A stretch of 49,588 bases of DNA from Candidatus Accumulibacter contiguus. GTDB lineage: Bacteria; Pseudomonadota; Gammaproteobacteria; Burkholderiales; Rhodocyclaceae. A model generated the notes under the pieces. That model searched no databases, was not told where the DNA came from, and saw only the letters and a program-made list of their open reading frames with translations. How positions within the stretch are numbered: the stretch's first letter is position 1; each line of letters starts with the position of its first letter. The stretch spans positions 1 through 49,588 of the forward strand of contig NZ_SPMX01000055.1 of assembly GCF_012940005.1 (NCBI RefSeq). Reading direction: 5' to 3'. Below are positions 1 through 8,798 of this stretch, piece after piece. Position numbers and translations under genes: made by a program.

Positions 1-144
1 GCAGCCGCCTCGGCCGCCTGACGTTCAGCCTCGCGGCGAGCGGCCACCTCGGCCGCCTGACGTTCGGCCTCGCGACGAGCGGCCACCTCGGCCGCCTGAC
101 GTTCGGCCTCGCGACGTGCAGCCGCCTCGGCCGCCTGACGTTCA
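1..144. repeat. 39-bp tandem repeat inside the coiled-coil gene
   Basis: Three nearly identical 39-bp units occupy 1-39, 40-78 and 79-117, and a partial fourth starts at 118. Each unit contains CGGCCGCCTGACGTTC. 39 bp is 13 codons, so copy-number change keeps the reading frame of the minus-strand gene. The array runs off the left edge, so more units may exist. Confidence 0.85.
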
Positions 145-392
145 GCCACCTCGGCCGCCTCGCGCTCGGCCTTCTCGGCGGCCTGGCGTTCGGCCAGGCG
201 ACGTGCGGCGGCCGCTGCCGCCTGGCGTGCGGCCTGCTCGGCAGCCTGACGTTCGGCTTCGCGGGTGGCCTGTTCACGCGCTTCTCGATCCGCTCGCTCA
301 GCCGCTGAACGGCGAGCGACGAAGAAGCGGATCAGGAGAAAAGCCGCGAGCACAGCTACAGCGATCAACAGCAAGGTCTGAATCATGGTCAT
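1..392 (-). CDS. Membrane-anchored Ala/Glu/Arg-rich coiled-coil protein, 3' part outside window
   Basis: The minus strand is open from the window edge to an ATG at 392, preceded by AAGGGAG six bases upstream; a second in-frame ATG is at 386. After MTM comes one hydrophobic segment (IQTLLLIAVAVLAAFLLI), then RFFVARR, which looks like a single N-terminal membrane anchor with the basic side in the cytoplasm. The remaining ~100 visible residues are almost only Ala, Glu, Arg and Gln, a composition expected of a long helical coiled coil, and contain a 13-residue tandem repeat (RREAERQAAEVAA). I do not recognise the family. It is divergent to ribBA, with 364 bp between them. The C-terminus and full length are unknown; a TolA-like or scaffold-like role is only a guess. 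Confidence 0.75.
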   Translation of the reverse strand, partial: MTMIQTLLLIAVAVLAAFLLIRFFVARRSAAERADREAREQATREAERQAAEQAARQAAAAAARRLAERQAAEKAEREAAEVAERQAAEAAARREAERQAAEVAARREAERQAAEVAARREAERQAAEAA

Positions 393-714
393 TGAATTGC
401 TCCCTTCATCATTGGCATCACAAACACCGGCAGCTGCCGACGCCCAACCGGCCGCTGTTCCATGCCCTGGCCGATACAGCCACTCCATCCATATCAACAT
501 GATAAAACGAATGACCAGGCAGTTGGGTGATCGATTGGCAACAGTTCGACAGTCTCCGATGAATCATGAGCCACATCCGAACATGGCGGAGATGCCTGGA
601 AACTGAGAGAATCCGCCTTTGCGAACCATTCCAGCCAATCGGGAGCCCTCCGATCGGCATGAATCGACGCCAACGGGCATCAGGATCGGCAGCGAATCCT
701 GGACAACACACGGT

Positions 715-741
715 TTGCCCGCTCGACAAACGAGCGGGCAA
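715..741 (+). promoter_or_regulatory. Perfect 11-bp hairpin just upstream of the ribBA ribosome binding site
   Basis: TTGCCCGCTCG (715-725) and CGAGCGGGCAA (731-741) form an uninterrupted 11-bp stem around the loop ACAAA. It ends three bases before the Shine-Dalgarno GAGGAGG (745-751) of ribBA. It could act as a translational or mRNA-stability element. No T-run follows, so it is not a classical terminator. The rest of the 393-756 gap shows no convincing gene, and I could not find the conserved FMN riboswitch core there. Confidence 0.5.
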
Positions 742-756
742 GCAGAGGAGGTATCC

Positions 757-1893
757 ATGGCACCACAAAGCACTTCTGCCGATGTCTCACCGATCGACGA
801 GATCCTTGTCGAAATACGCGCCGGGCGAATGGTTGTCCTGGTGGACGAGGAGGATCGGGAAAACGAGGGCGATCTGGTGCTGGCCGCCGAGCATGTCACT
901 CCCGAGGCAATCAACTTCATGGCCCGTTTTGGCCGCGGCCTGATCTGCCTGACGCTGACCGAGGCGCGCTGCCGGCAACTGGGCCTGACGCCGATGGCGC
1001 GCGATAACAAGAGCCCTTACAGTACGGCATTCACGGTTTCGATCGAGGCGGCAGAAGGCGTGACCACCGGCATCTCGGCTCACGACCGCGCGCTGACCAT
1101 TGCGGCTGCGGTGTCCCGCAACGCACAACCGGACGACATCGTGCAGCCAGGCCATGTCTTCCCGATCATGGCTCGCCCCGGCGGCGTCCTGGTGCGCGCA
1201 GGTCACACGGAAGCTGGCTGTGATCTGACGCTGTTGGCTGGACTCGAACCCGCGGCGGTAATCTGCGAGATTCTCAAGGAAGATGGCAGCATGGCGCGTT
1301 TCGACGACCTTGTCGAGTTTGCGCATGCGCACGGTCTCAAGATTGGCACCATCGCCGATCTGATTCATTACCGTAGCCGGCACGAAACGCTGATCAAGCG
1401 CACCCTCTCCAAAACCGTGCAGTCTGCATACGGCGAACTCACTCTGCACGCCTATACCGACTGCACTTCGAACGAAGTGCACCTGGCGCTGACCAAGGGC
1501 GAAATCCGTCCCGACCAGGAGACACTGGTGCGTGTCCACGAACCGTTGTCGGTCGTCGATTTCCTGGATCCCGGCGGGGGTCGACATACTTTTTCACTGC
1601 ATGATGCGCAGGCCGCACTGGCGCGAGTGAACGCCGGCGTGATCGTGCTGCTGCATCGTCCCGAAAGCGGCCAGGATCTGCTCGCGCTGCTCCGTGCGCC
1701 AGTCTCTGGCAAGCGTCCGGCGGCGACACGCTGGGATCCTCGCATCTACGGCATTGGCGCGCAGATCCTGCGCGACCTCGGTGTCGGCAAGATGAAACTC
1801 CTCTCCAGCCCACGCCGGATGCCGAGCATGACCGGTTTCGACCTCGAAGTGACTGGCCATATCGCCACCCCGGCTGACCTTGAAAGACTCTGA
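757..1893 (+). CDS. ribBA: 3,4-dihydroxy-2-butanone-4-phosphate synthase with degenerate GTP cyclohydrolase II-like C-terminal domain
   Basis: The N-terminal half is RibB, which converts ribulose 5-phosphate to the four-carbon precursor of riboflavin. It shows [10 protein letters not shown] (acidic metal/substrate loop), [12 protein letters not shown] and [11 protein letters not shown]. The C-terminal half aligns in position with RibA, but where RibA has its zinc-binding cysteines and nucleotide site this protein reads [20 protein letters not shown], without the cysteines. It is therefore probably only a DHBP synthase (RibBX-type), with GTP cyclohydrolase II supplied elsewhere; that is inference. 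The ATG at 757 was chosen over the longer reading from 619 because GAGGAGG sits five bases upstream and the N-terminus then fits the family (378 aa). First gene of a ribBA-ribH-nusB-thiL-pncC run. Confidence 0.92.
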   Translation: MAPQSTSADVSPIDEILVEIRAGRMVVLVDEEDRENEGDLVLAAEHVTPEAINFMARFGRGLICLTLTEARCRQLGLTPMARDNKSPYSTAFTVSIEAAEGVTTGISAHDRALTIAAAVSRNAQPDDIVQPGHVFPIMARPGGVLVRAGHTEAGCDLTLLAGLEPAAVICEILKEDGSMARFDDLVEFAHAHGLKIGTIADLIHYRSRHETLIKRTLSKTVQSAYGELTLHAYTDCTSNEVHLALTKGEIRPDQETLVRVHEPLSVVDFLDPGGGRHTFSLHDAQAALARVNAGVIVLLHRPESGQDLLALLRAPVSGKRPAATRWDPRIYGIGAQILRDLGVGKMKLLSSPRRMPSMTGFDLEVTGHIATPADLERL

Positions 1894-1929
1894 TGGGTAC
1901 CCCAAAAAAAAATTGCAGACACTCCAGCC

Positions 1930-2409
1930 ATGGCACGTTACGAGAATATCCACGAATACGAAGCTGTGCTCAAGGGCGACGGACTGGCGATTGGCGTGGT
2001 CATGAGCCGCTTCAACCAGGACATCGGCGAAGGTCTGCTCAGCGCCTGTACGAGCGAACTCAAGCGTCTCGGTGTCGCTGAAGCCAGCATTCGCATCGCC
2101 ACCGTCCCAGGCGCTCTGGAACTCCCCCTGGCGCTGCAGGGCATGGCAGGTAGTGGCCATTTTGATGCCCTGATCGCACTGGGTGCGGTGATCCGCGGCG
2201 AAACCTATCATTTCGAGATCGTCTCCAATGATTCCTGCCGGGCACTGATGGACGTGCAGATCAAGAGCGGCATTCCGATTGCCAACGGCATTCTGACCTG
2301 TGAAGACGACGATCAGGCGCTGGCTCGCATGCAGCAGAAGGGGGCCGATTGCGCACAGGTGGCAGTCGAGATGGCCAATCTGCTGCGCGCACTCGGGGAG
2401 CAATGGTGA
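1930..2409 (+). CDS. ribH: 6,7-dimethyl-8-ribityllumazine synthase
   Basis: Lumazine synthase (159 aa) condenses the DHBP made by RibB with 5-amino-6-ribitylamino-uracil in the penultimate riboflavin step. Visible family motifs are [23 protein letters not shown] (substrate binding), [16 protein letters not shown] with the catalytic histidine region, and [11 protein letters not shown]. It starts 36 bp after ribBA; an A-rich stretch (AAAAAAAAA near 1904) lies between them. Its TGA shares one base with the preferred nusB ATG, so translation of the two is probably coupled. Confidence 0.96.
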   Translation: MARYENIHEYEAVLKGDGLAIGVVMSRFNQDIGEGLLSACTSELKRLGVAEASIRIATVPGALELPLALQGMAGSGHFDALIALGAVIRGETYHFEIVSNDSCRALMDVQIKSGIPIANGILTCEDDDQALARMQQKGADCAQVAVEMANLLRALGEQW

Positions 2410-2903
2410 TGGCAGCGCAGTTGCCAGCAACTCCGGCGAGCAAACCGGCTGCGCTCAGGTCTCCGCGCCGACGGGCGCGCGAGTTTGTCCTGCAGGGACT
2501 CTACCAGTGGCGGGTGAGCGGTAACGACGAAGCGGCGATTGAAGCCTATCTGCGCGACATTGACGATTTCGACAAGGCCGACCGTGAATTCTTTGTCGGT
2601 CTGCTGCGTGGCGTTCTCGCGCAGCGGCAGATGCTCGAGGGAAAATTGCAAGGCTATCTCGATCGTCCGTTCAGCGAACTCTCGACGATCGAGGCCTGTG
2701 TTTTGCTGGCCGGTGCTTTCGAGTTGAGCAATTACCCGCAAACGCCGTACCGGGTCATTATCAACGAGTCGATCGAGCTGGCCAAGGCTTATGGTGGAAC
2801 CGATGGCCACAAGTACGTGAACGGCGTTCTCGACAGACTCGCCGCCAGCTTGCGTCCGGCCGAGGTCGAAGCCAGACGGGCGGGGCGCGCCAGAGGCCGT
2901 TGA
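2409..2903 (+). CDS. nusB: Transcription antitermination factor NusB
   Basis: NusB binds boxA RNA together with ribosomal protein S10 (NusE) and supports rRNA antitermination. The protein (164 aa) has the all-helical NusB pattern: RRRAREFVLQGLYQW at the N-terminus, DKADREFFVGLLRGV in the middle, and YRVIINESIELAKAYGG with KYVNGVLDRLA at the end. The ATG at 2409 overlaps the ribH stop (TGATG) and has GGGGAG eight bases upstream; ATG 2403 is in frame but too close to that site. The N-terminal ~15 residues, rich in Ala and Pro, are an ordinary extension. ribH-nusB linkage is usual in proteobacteria. Confidence 0.95.
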   Translation: MAAQLPATPASKPAALRSPRRRAREFVLQGLYQWRVSGNDEAAIEAYLRDIDDFDKADREFFVGLLRGVLAQRQMLEGKLQGYLDRPFSELSTIEACVLLAGAFELSNYPQTPYRVIINESIELAKAYGGTDGHKYVNGVLDRLAASLRPAEVEARRAGRARGR

Positions 2904-2944
2904 GCGGAGCGTCGATACATTCAACCCCTTACCCGGATGCGGTG

Positions 2945-3904
2945 ATGCCCAGCGAGTTCGAACTGATCCGACGCCATTTCGTGCGGCCGACGCCGCAGGC
3001 AATCCTCGGCCCTGGCGACGACTGTGCGCTCATCGCTTCCTCGCCAGGCATGCAGTTGGCGATTACCACTGACATGCTGATCGCCGGTACACATTTCCTG
3101 CCGAATACGGATCCCCACCAGCTCGGCTGGAAAACGCTGGCGGTCAATCTTTCCGATCTCGCCGCGATGGGGGCCAGGCCGCGCTGGGCTTTGCTTGCCG
3201 GCAGCCTGCCGGCAGCGAACGAGCCCTGGATCGCGGCCTTTGCCGACGGACTCTTTGCTTGCGCCAGTCACTACGGCGTCGACGTCATCGGTGGCGACAC
3301 GACGCGTGGCCCGCTCACTTTCTGCCTCACCGCCATCGGGGAAGTCCCCGTCGGCACGGCCCTGCGCCGTGACCAGGCATTGCTCGACGACGACCTCTGG
3401 GTCTCTGGGCAGCCCGGTCTCGCGGCCCTGGGTCTGGCGCACCTGCAGGGGCGGACCGAGCTTGCCGAGGTGCTCGTCAAACCCTGCCTGGCTGCCCTGC
3501 AACGGCCGCTGGCGCGCGTCGAACTGGGGCTTGAGCTACGCCAGCGTGGCCTGGCGCATGCCGCCATCGATGTCTCCGATGGTCTGCTCGCTGACCTTGG
3601 CCATGTTCTCGAGCGTTCGGCAGTTGCCGCCGAGCTTTTCGTGGCGCAGCTACCGCCGCTGCCGGCGGCAGCAGACCCTGTACTGGCTCGCCGATGTCAG
3701 CTCGCTGGCGGTGACGACTACGAACTGGTATTCTCCGCAGCACCGGCAAGACGCGCCGAGATCGCCGAACTCGCAGTCCGGCTGGCGTTGCCGCTCTGGT
3801 GTTGCGGCCGTGTCATCAGAGCAACTCCCGGCCAACTGACGCTGGTCGACGACGACGGGCAAGCGGTGCCCATCAAGGACAAGGGATATGATCACTTTGG
3901 CTAG
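2945..3904 (+). CDS. thiL: Thiamine-monophosphate kinase
   Basis: ThiL phosphorylates thiamine monophosphate to the diphosphate cofactor. Recognisable elements are GPGDDCALI near the N-terminus, TTDMLIAGTHF, WKTLAVNLSDLAAMGARP, GGDTTRGP, AIDVSDGLLADLGH and GGDDYELVFSA, in the order expected of this PurM-like kinase. ATG 2945 gives 319 aa, the usual size; a TTG at 2900 would add 15 residues and overlap the nusB stop, but the added stretch does not look like family sequence. The 3' end overlaps the start of the small pgpA-scar ORF. Confidence 0.95.
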   Translation: MPSEFELIRRHFVRPTPQAILGPGDDCALIASSPGMQLAITTDMLIAGTHFLPNTDPHQLGWKTLAVNLSDLAAMGARPRWALLAGSLPAANEPWIAAFADGLFACASHYGVDVIGGDTTRGPLTFCLTAIGEVPVGTALRRDQALLDDDLWVSGQPGLAALGLAHLQGRTELAEVLVKPCLAALQRPLARVELGLELRQRGLAHAAIDVSDGLLADLGHVLERSAVAAELFVAQLPPLPAAADPVLARRCQLAGGDDYELVFSAAPARRAEIAELAVRLALPLWCCGRVIRATPGQLTLVDDDGQAVPIKDKGYDHFG

Positions 3905-3962
3905 CTCGCCTTCGCTTCACTTCCTGCTCCTGCTGGCGATGCTGCGCTACATACGCGAATGA
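3888..3962 (+). pseudogene. pgpA: 24-codon ORF, possible in-frame deletion scar of pgpA
   Basis: A short ORF starts inside the end of thiL (ATG 3888, with AAGGA upstream) and stops by ATGA overlap with the pncC start. Its product begins MITLASSPSLHFLL, resembling the N-terminus of phosphatidylglycerophosphatase A, and finishes LLLLAMLRYIRE, which could be a PgpA C-terminal end. PgpA normally sits exactly between thiL and cinA in betaproteobacteria. I infer that the central ~150 codons were removed in frame and both translational couplings kept. The match is short, so a chance ORF cannot be excluded. Confidence 0.4.
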
Positions 3963-4468
3963 TCCGACACGATCAGGCCGCCCTTGAAACCCTGGCCGCC
4001 GCAGTGGGACAGTTGCTGCTGGCGAATGGCGAGCGCCTGGCGACGGCGGAATCCTGCACCGGTGGCTGGGTGGGACAGTGTCTGACCGCGATCGCCGGGA
4101 GTTCCGCCTGGTTCGACCGCGGTTTCATCACCTACTCGAACGACGCCAAAATCGAGCTTCTCGGCGTTGCCGCCGACACCCTATCGGCGCACGGCGCGGT
4201 CAGCGAAGCGACAGCCAGGGCCATGGCCCTGGGAGCACTGCAGCGTAGCCGTGCCGACTGGGCTCTGGCCATCACCGGCGTCGCGGGTCCGGGCGGGGGT
4301 TCCCCGGGCAGGCCGGTCGGCACTGTCTGCTTCGCCTGGGCCGGATTGGCAGGATGCGCGGCCACCTGTACCCGTCATTTTCAGGGCGACCGCGAATCGG
4401 TGCGAGCGCAGTCGGTTGCGCATGCCCTGAGCGAGCTCCTCGAACATGCCGGAAGCCGTCTGGTTTGA
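3959..4468 (+). CDS. pncC: Nicotinamide-nucleotide amidohydrolase (CinA C-terminal domain protein)
   Basis: Stand-alone CinA C-terminal domain protein (169 aa) that deamidates nicotinamide mononucleotide to nicotinic acid mononucleotide for NAD salvage. The family signature is clear: RLATAESCTGGWVGQ near residue 27, WFDRGFITYSNDAK, GAVSEATARAMALGAL, AITGVAGPGGGSPGRPVG, and FQGDRESVRAQSV near the C-terminus. The N-terminal molybdopterin-binding-like half of full CinA is absent, as usual in proteobacteria. It starts by a 4-base overlap with the small upstream ORF and is the last gene of the rib/thi run. Confidence 0.93.
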   Translation: MIRHDQAALETLAAAVGQLLLANGERLATAESCTGGWVGQCLTAIAGSSAWFDRGFITYSNDAKIELLGVAADTLSAHGAVSEATARAMALGALQRSRADWALAITGVAGPGGGSPGRPVGTVCFAWAGLAGCAATCTRHFQGDRESVRAQSVAHALSELLEHAGSRLV

Positions 4469-4585
4469 CGGTCGCAGCAATGACCCGCCGGTTCGACCAG
4501 ACGAGTAATCTCGCAAGCCATTTCGGCCAATCCATGCAGCCTTGTAATAAGATGAGTCACTCGAACGTGCCTTACCTTCCGCCCC

Positions 4586-6373
4586 ATGCGCTCCGGCCTC
4601 ATGTATTTACCTTTATTCCGGCTTCCGCTACTACCGATCCTGCTGTGTTCTGCGGGAGTAGCCGAGGCGGTGGCTCTCGGCAAGATGACCGTGCTGTCAC
4701 ACCTCGGATCGCGCTTCGAAGCCGAGGTCCAACTCCTGGATACGGCTGCCGGCAAGCAGCCGTTGGCGGAATGTTTTCGCCTTGGCCAAAGGGGCCAGTC
4801 AGGCGAAAGCGACATCCCATTGCTGACGCGCGCTCGTCTCACCGTTGAGCAGCGCGGCAGCGGGTTGCGTTTGCATATCGTTTCCGAGCAGACCATCAGC
4901 GAACCGGTATTGCAGGTCAATCTGCATGCCGGTTGCGGCGCCGAGGTGGTACACAAGTACCTGCTGCTGGTCGATCCTCCCCTGGCCAGCAAGCCACCGG
5001 TGGACCTGCCTGCTGTCCGAATGGCAGCAGTAGCGGAGCCAGTCTCCCGCCAGCGACCGGCCACAAACTCACCACCCGGCACACCGGATAGCCAAGTGCT
5101 AGCGGCTGCGCGTCCTGTCACGAACCCCGGAGCGGCTTCGGCAGGCGATACGCAGACCGGCTTGCCACCGGAACGGCAGCTTCCCCGGAAACCCTTCCCC
5201 GGCTATGGTGCGACCGATCGCCTGCTCCTTTCCGGCGGCGCCGACAGCCCGCAGCCACGAATCGCTGACGACCTGCCTCTGCGTCTGAGTACCAGGCTAT
5301 CTGCCCAACTACTGAACAAGACCACCGACAATCAGCGCTCGATGCTGCGTATCGAGTACCAGCTCTTGTCGGCACTACACACGCAGGCGGAGCAGCAACT
5401 GGTGGTCGCGGAACAGGTACGGCGGCTGGATGCGGCGCTCAACGACCTGCAGAGGAAGAGCCTGGGTCAGAGCAGCAAGCAGCAGACATTCGTCGCGGCG
5501 GCTGTGCCGGCAGGCATGCCCCAGCCGGCCACAGCGCCATCCCGGATTGCGGCCGCGCCGGTAGCGCGAGTGAACGAGAACAAGGATTGGTGGCTTGAGG
5601 CCGGGCTTCTGTTCGGGCTGGTTGCTGGCTTGACCTGGCTGCTTCGCCGCCGTTCTGGCCGTGCGTCTCGCCTGCCGGATATTGCCGAGCCCATGCCTCG
5701 GCCGGGTGATTCCAGCGACGATGCCGATAATCGACACCAGACCATTGGGCTCGCGGAACGTCCGGCGATGACTACCGAGAGCGAGCCAGTTATGGACACC
5801 ACTCTTCTGGTTCCGGACGGCGTCGCGAGGGAGTCGGCTGCGCGCGACGACGATGAGGCGACTGCGGTACTCCAACTCGCCGAGATCATGATTTCCTTCG
5901 GACGTGTCACGGGAGCGGCACAGGTGCTCGAAGAGTTTGTCGAACAAAAGCCGACGCTAGCTGTGACGCCCTGGTTGAAACTGCTTGAGGTATACCGTCA
6001 GAATGAGCAGCGTGAGGCCTTCGAAGCACTCGGCTTGAGGCTTACACGCCACTTCAATGTCGCTGCAGCGGACTGGGAAAGCGCCGAGGAACTCGTAGAA
6101 CCGGTCTTTGCTGCCAGCGATGGGCAGGCTGCGTCGATCGAACAACTGCTGGAGCGCCTCCCCAGGGTGGGGCAATTGCCGCATATCCGGGTTGCAGTGA
6201 CACGTACCTGGAATTCCCCCGAATGTCTGGCCTACCTGCACAAACTCTTGCGCAACAACCGCGATGGCGAGCGCAGAGGCTTTCCTCTGGGCACCGCGCG
6301 TGAGTTGCTGTTTCTGATCGACCTCCTCGAAAGCCGCCTCGCGCACCAGACCGGAATCCTGCAGACGGAATGA
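4586..6373 (+). CDS. FimV-like inner-membrane protein
   Basis: The 595-aa product begins with a signal-type hydrophobic stretch ending in AGVAEA, followed by VALGKMTVLSHLGSRFEAEVQLL, the hallmark start of FimV N-terminal domains. A basic/Pro-rich linker follows, then a coiled-coil-like part (RIEYQLLSALHTQAEQQL) and one transmembrane helix near residue 340 (WLEAGLLFGLVAGLTWLL) followed by RRRSGR. The cytoplasmic tail has FimV-type TPR-like helices (VLQLAEIMISFGRVTGAAQVL, then LLEVYRQ). FimV relatives act at the cell pole in type IV pilus assembly and twitching. It is shorter than Pseudomonas FimV, and no pilus genes are adjacent, so the exact role is uncertain. ATG 4586 is the first good start. 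Confidence 0.8.
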   Translation: MRSGLMYLPLFRLPLLPILLCSAGVAEAVALGKMTVLSHLGSRFEAEVQLLDTAAGKQPLAECFRLGQRGQSGESDIPLLTRARLTVEQRGSGLRLHIVSEQTISEPVLQVNLHAGCGAEVVHKYLLLVDPPLASKPPVDLPAVRMAAVAEPVSRQRPATNSPPGTPDSQVLAAARPVTNPGAASAGDTQTGLPPERQLPRKPFPGYGATDRLLLSGGADSPQPRIADDLPLRLSTRLSAQLLNKTTDNQRSMLRIEYQLLSALHTQAEQQLVVAEQVRRLDAALNDLQRKSLGQSSKQQTFVAAAVPAGMPQPATAPSRIAAAPVARVNENKDWWLEAGLLFGLVAGLTWLLRRRSGRASRLPDIAEPMPRPGDSSDDADNRHQTIGLAERPAMTTESEPVMDTTLLVPDGVARESAARDDDEATAVLQLAEIMISFGRVTGAAQVLEEFVEQKPTLAVTPWLKLLEVYRQNEQREAFEALGLRLTRHFNVAAADWESAEELVEPVFAASDGQAASIEQLLERLPRVGQLPHIRVAVTRTWNSPECLAYLHKLLRNNRDGERRGFPLGTARELLFLIDLLESRLAHQTGILQTE

Positions 6374-6413
6374 CTGCGCGCGCCGGCGGAAGGTTCTGCT
6401 TATTTATACACTC

Positions 6414-6429
6414 CTGTATATGAGGACAT
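6414..6429 (+). promoter_or_regulatory. LexA (SOS) box upstream of recA
   Basis: CTGTATATGAGGACAT matches the LexA operator CTGT-N8-ACAG except for the last base. It lies 94 bp before the recA ATG in an AT-rich stretch that probably holds the promoter. The placement fits SOS control of recA-recX. Confidence 0.75.
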
Positions 6430-6522
6430 TTTTATGGTGATGTGGATGCGAGCATCTCGAGCACGGTCGAACGTGGGATAATTCCTCTCAATCAAGGAAA
6501 GTCAAGGAAAAGGACAGCAACA

Positions 6523-7536
6523 ATGAACGACAACAAGTCGAAGGCGCTGACCGCCGCGTTGGCCCAGATCGAAAAGCACTTTGGCAAGGGCTCGATCATG
6601 AAGATGGGCGAAGGGAGCGTCGTGACCGACATCCCGGTCGTTTCCACCGGCTCGCTGGGGCTCGACATCGCTCTGGGCATTGGCGGCCTGCCACGCGGTC
6701 GCGTGGTCGAAATTTACGGCCCGGAGTCCTCGGGCAAGACAACTCTGGCCCTGCAGGTGATTGCTGAAATGCAGAAACTCGGTGGCACGGCCGCTTTCAT
6801 CGATGCCGAACATGCTCTCGATCCCGGCTATGCCCAGAAACTGGGCGTGAATCTTGATGAACTGCTCATCTCGCAGCCGGACAACGGCGAACAGGCTCTG
6901 GAAATCGCCGACATGCTGGTGCGTTCGGCCAGCGTCGATGTGGTGGTCATCGACTCAGTAGCGGCACTCGTCCCGAAGGCGGAGATCGAAGGTGAAATGG
7001 GCGATTCCCTACCCGGCCTGCAAGCCCGTCTGATGAGCCAGGCGCTGCGCAAGTTGACGGCCAATATCAATCGCACCAACACTCTGGTGATCTTCATCAA
7101 CCAGATCCGCATGAAAATCGGCGTCATGTTCGGCAGTCCGGAAACCACCACTGGTGGCAACGCTCTCAAGTTCTATGCTTCGGTGCGCCTCGACATTCGC
7201 CGCATTGGCAGCATCAAGAAGGGTGATGAAGTCATTGGCAACGAAACCCGGGTCAAGGTCGTCAAGAACAAGGTCGCTCCCCCTTTCCGCGAAGCCATCT
7301 TCGATATCCTGTATGGTGAAGGAACCTCGCGCGAAGGCGAGATCATCGAACTCGGGGTGCTGCACAAACTGGTCGACAAGTCAGGATCCTGGTACGCCTA
7401 TAATGGCGAAAAAATTGGCCAAGGCAAGGACAATGCCCGTGAGTACCTCAAGAGCAAGCCGCAAATCGCCGAGGAAATCGAGGCCAGGATCCGTGTGGCG
7501 GTGAAAGTCCCATCCCCTGCGATCATCACTTCATGA
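6523..7536 (+). CDS. recA: Recombinase RecA
   Basis: RecA (337 aa) forms ATP-dependent filaments on single-stranded DNA, drives strand exchange and activates LexA self-cleavage. Visible elements are the Walker A motif [18 protein letters not shown], the Walker B region [12 protein letters not shown], loop L2 around [28 protein letters not shown], and the usual C-terminal domain. A longer reading from 6442 is possible, but ATG 6523 gives the conserved start [21 protein letters not shown]. It is preceded by a LexA box and followed nine bases later by recX. Confidence 0.98.
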   Translation: MNDNKSKALTAALAQIEKHFGKGSIMKMGEGSVVTDIPVVSTGSLGLDIALGIGGLPRGRVVEIYGPESSGKTTLALQVIAEMQKLGGTAAFIDAEHALDPGYAQKLGVNLDELLISQPDNGEQALEIADMLVRSASVDVVVIDSVAALVPKAEIEGEMGDSLPGLQARLMSQALRKLTANINRTNTLVIFINQIRMKIGVMFGSPETTTGGNALKFYASVRLDIRRIGSIKKGDEVIGNETRVKVVKNKVAPPFREAIFDILYGEGTSREGEIIELGVLHKLVDKSGSWYAYNGEKIGQGKDNAREYLKSKPQIAEEIEARIRVAVKVPSPAIITS

Positions 7537-7545
7537 GGTCCAGCG

Positions 7546-7980
7546 ATGGCCTTGCGCGAACGTGCTCTGCGCCTGCTCGCCCAACGCGAGTACACGCGTC
7601 AGGAGCTGTCACGCAAGATCGCACCCCTTGCCGAATCGGCAGAGCAACTGGAAGTCTTGCTCGACGATCTGACGAGAATACATCTGCTTTCCGATGAACG
7701 TTATGCGGAAGCGCGGCGCAATTCGCGAGCGCCGCGCCTGGGCGACGCGCGACTGGCTTATGAACTTCGCTCCAGGGGAGTTGCAGCTGAACTGGTGCGC
7801 ACTACCCTGGCCGCCGGAGAAGACGAGTTGACGCGCGCGCGGCGGGTCTGGCAGCGGCGCTTTGGCAACATTCCGGCAGATACCGTCGAGCGTACTCGGC
7901 AAATGCGCTTCCTGGCCGGCCGAGGATTTTCGGGTGAGACCATTCGGCGCTTGCTGAGCGCCACTCTTGAAGACGATTGA
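7546..7980 (+). CDS. recX: Regulatory protein RecX
   Basis: RecX binds RecA filaments and limits their extension and ATPase. The 144-aa product has the three-helix repeats of the family: LRERALRLLAQREYTRQEL at the start, LLSDERYAEARRNSR in the middle, and FLAGRGFSGETIRRLL at the end. It starts nine bases after recA and is presumably on the same LexA-controlled transcript. lptB follows three bases after its stop, an unusually tight junction between an SOS gene and a lipopolysaccharide-export gene. Confidence 0.93.
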   Translation: MALRERALRLLAQREYTRQELSRKIAPLAESAEQLEVLLDDLTRIHLLSDERYAEARRNSRAPRLGDARLAYELRSRGVAAELVRTTLAAGEDELTRARRVWQRRFGNIPADTVERTRQMRFLAGRGFSGETIRRLLSATLEDD

Positions 7981-7983
7981 GCC

Positions 7984-8718
7984 ATGTCAGACCAGCAGAG
8001 CACATTGTCAACCCATCACCTACACAAGCGCTACAAGTCCCGTACGGTGGTCCATGATGTTTCCTTCGACGTGCTCAGCGGTGAAGTCGTCGGGCTGCTC
8101 GGTCCGAACGGTGCCGGCAAGACGACCTGTTTCTACATGGTGGTCGGTCTGGTCGCGTGTGATGGTGGCGACGTTCATCTCGACGGCGTCAAGTTTACAC
8201 ATTTGCCGATTCACCAGCGCGCCCGCCTGGGCGTTTCCTACCTGCCGCAGGAAGCTTCCGTTTTTCGCAAGCTGACGGTCAGTGAAAACATCAAGGCCGT
8301 GCTTGAATTGCAAAAGTTGTCGGCAGACGAAATCGCAGCTCGCACCGGTGATCTGCTCGAAGAGTTGCACATCAGTCACCTGCGCGCCAGCCCCGCGACT
8401 TCCCTGTCCGGAGGTGAACGGCGGCGAGTTGAAATTGCCCGTGCCCTTGCCAGCGGACCACGATTCATTCTGCTCGACGAGCCTTTCGCTGGTGTCGACC
8501 CGATCGCGGTGCTCGACATCCAGAAGATCATCCGCTTTCTCAAGGAACGCGGCATCGGGGTTCTGATTACGGACCACAATGTTCGCGAAACGCTGGGGAT
8601 CTGCGACCACGCGTACATCATCAACGAGGGTAGCGTCCTTGCCGCTGGTCGGCCGGACGAAATCATCTATAATGAAAATGTCCGAAAGGTGTACCTGGGC
8701 GAGAATTTCCGCCTCTGA
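7984..8718 (+). CDS. lptB: LPS export ABC transporter ATP-binding protein LptB
   Basis: LptB (244 aa) is the cytoplasmic ATPase of the LptB2FGC machine that extracts lipopolysaccharide from the inner membrane. It shows Walker [10 protein letters not shown], the Q-loop region YLPQEASVF, the signature [15 protein letters not shown], Walker [17 protein letters not shown], the H-loop [11 protein letters not shown] and the family tail [12 protein letters not shown]. lptA and lptC, commonly just upstream of lptB, are not present; recX is there instead. lptB-rpoN-hpf-ptsN-hprK order is conserved in betaproteobacteria. Confidence 0.96.
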   Translation: MSDQQSTLSTHHLHKRYKSRTVVHDVSFDVLSGEVVGLLGPNGAGKTTCFYMVVGLVACDGGDVHLDGVKFTHLPIHQRARLGVSYLPQEASVFRKLTVSENIKAVLELQKLSADEIAARTGDLLEELHISHLRASPATSLSGGERRRVEIARALASGPRFILLDEPFAGVDPIAVLDIQKIIRFLKERGIGVLITDHNVRETLGICDHAYIINEGSVLAAGRPDEIIYNENVRKVYLGENFRL

Positions 8719-8798
8719 ACCCGACGGTCCTTCAGCCATAATTCGAGAACCATACGGGCAGTTCCCATGCCAATGCGGTGGCTTACCCGGTTCCGTAC

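Noticed and set aside
1-144. Possible CRISPR array from 39-bp repeats
   Set aside because: Repeats are tandem without spacers and code in frame for a coiled coil.
393-756. FMN riboswitch upstream of ribBA
   Set aside because: The conserved core and its expected pairing could not be found; only a simple hairpin is present.
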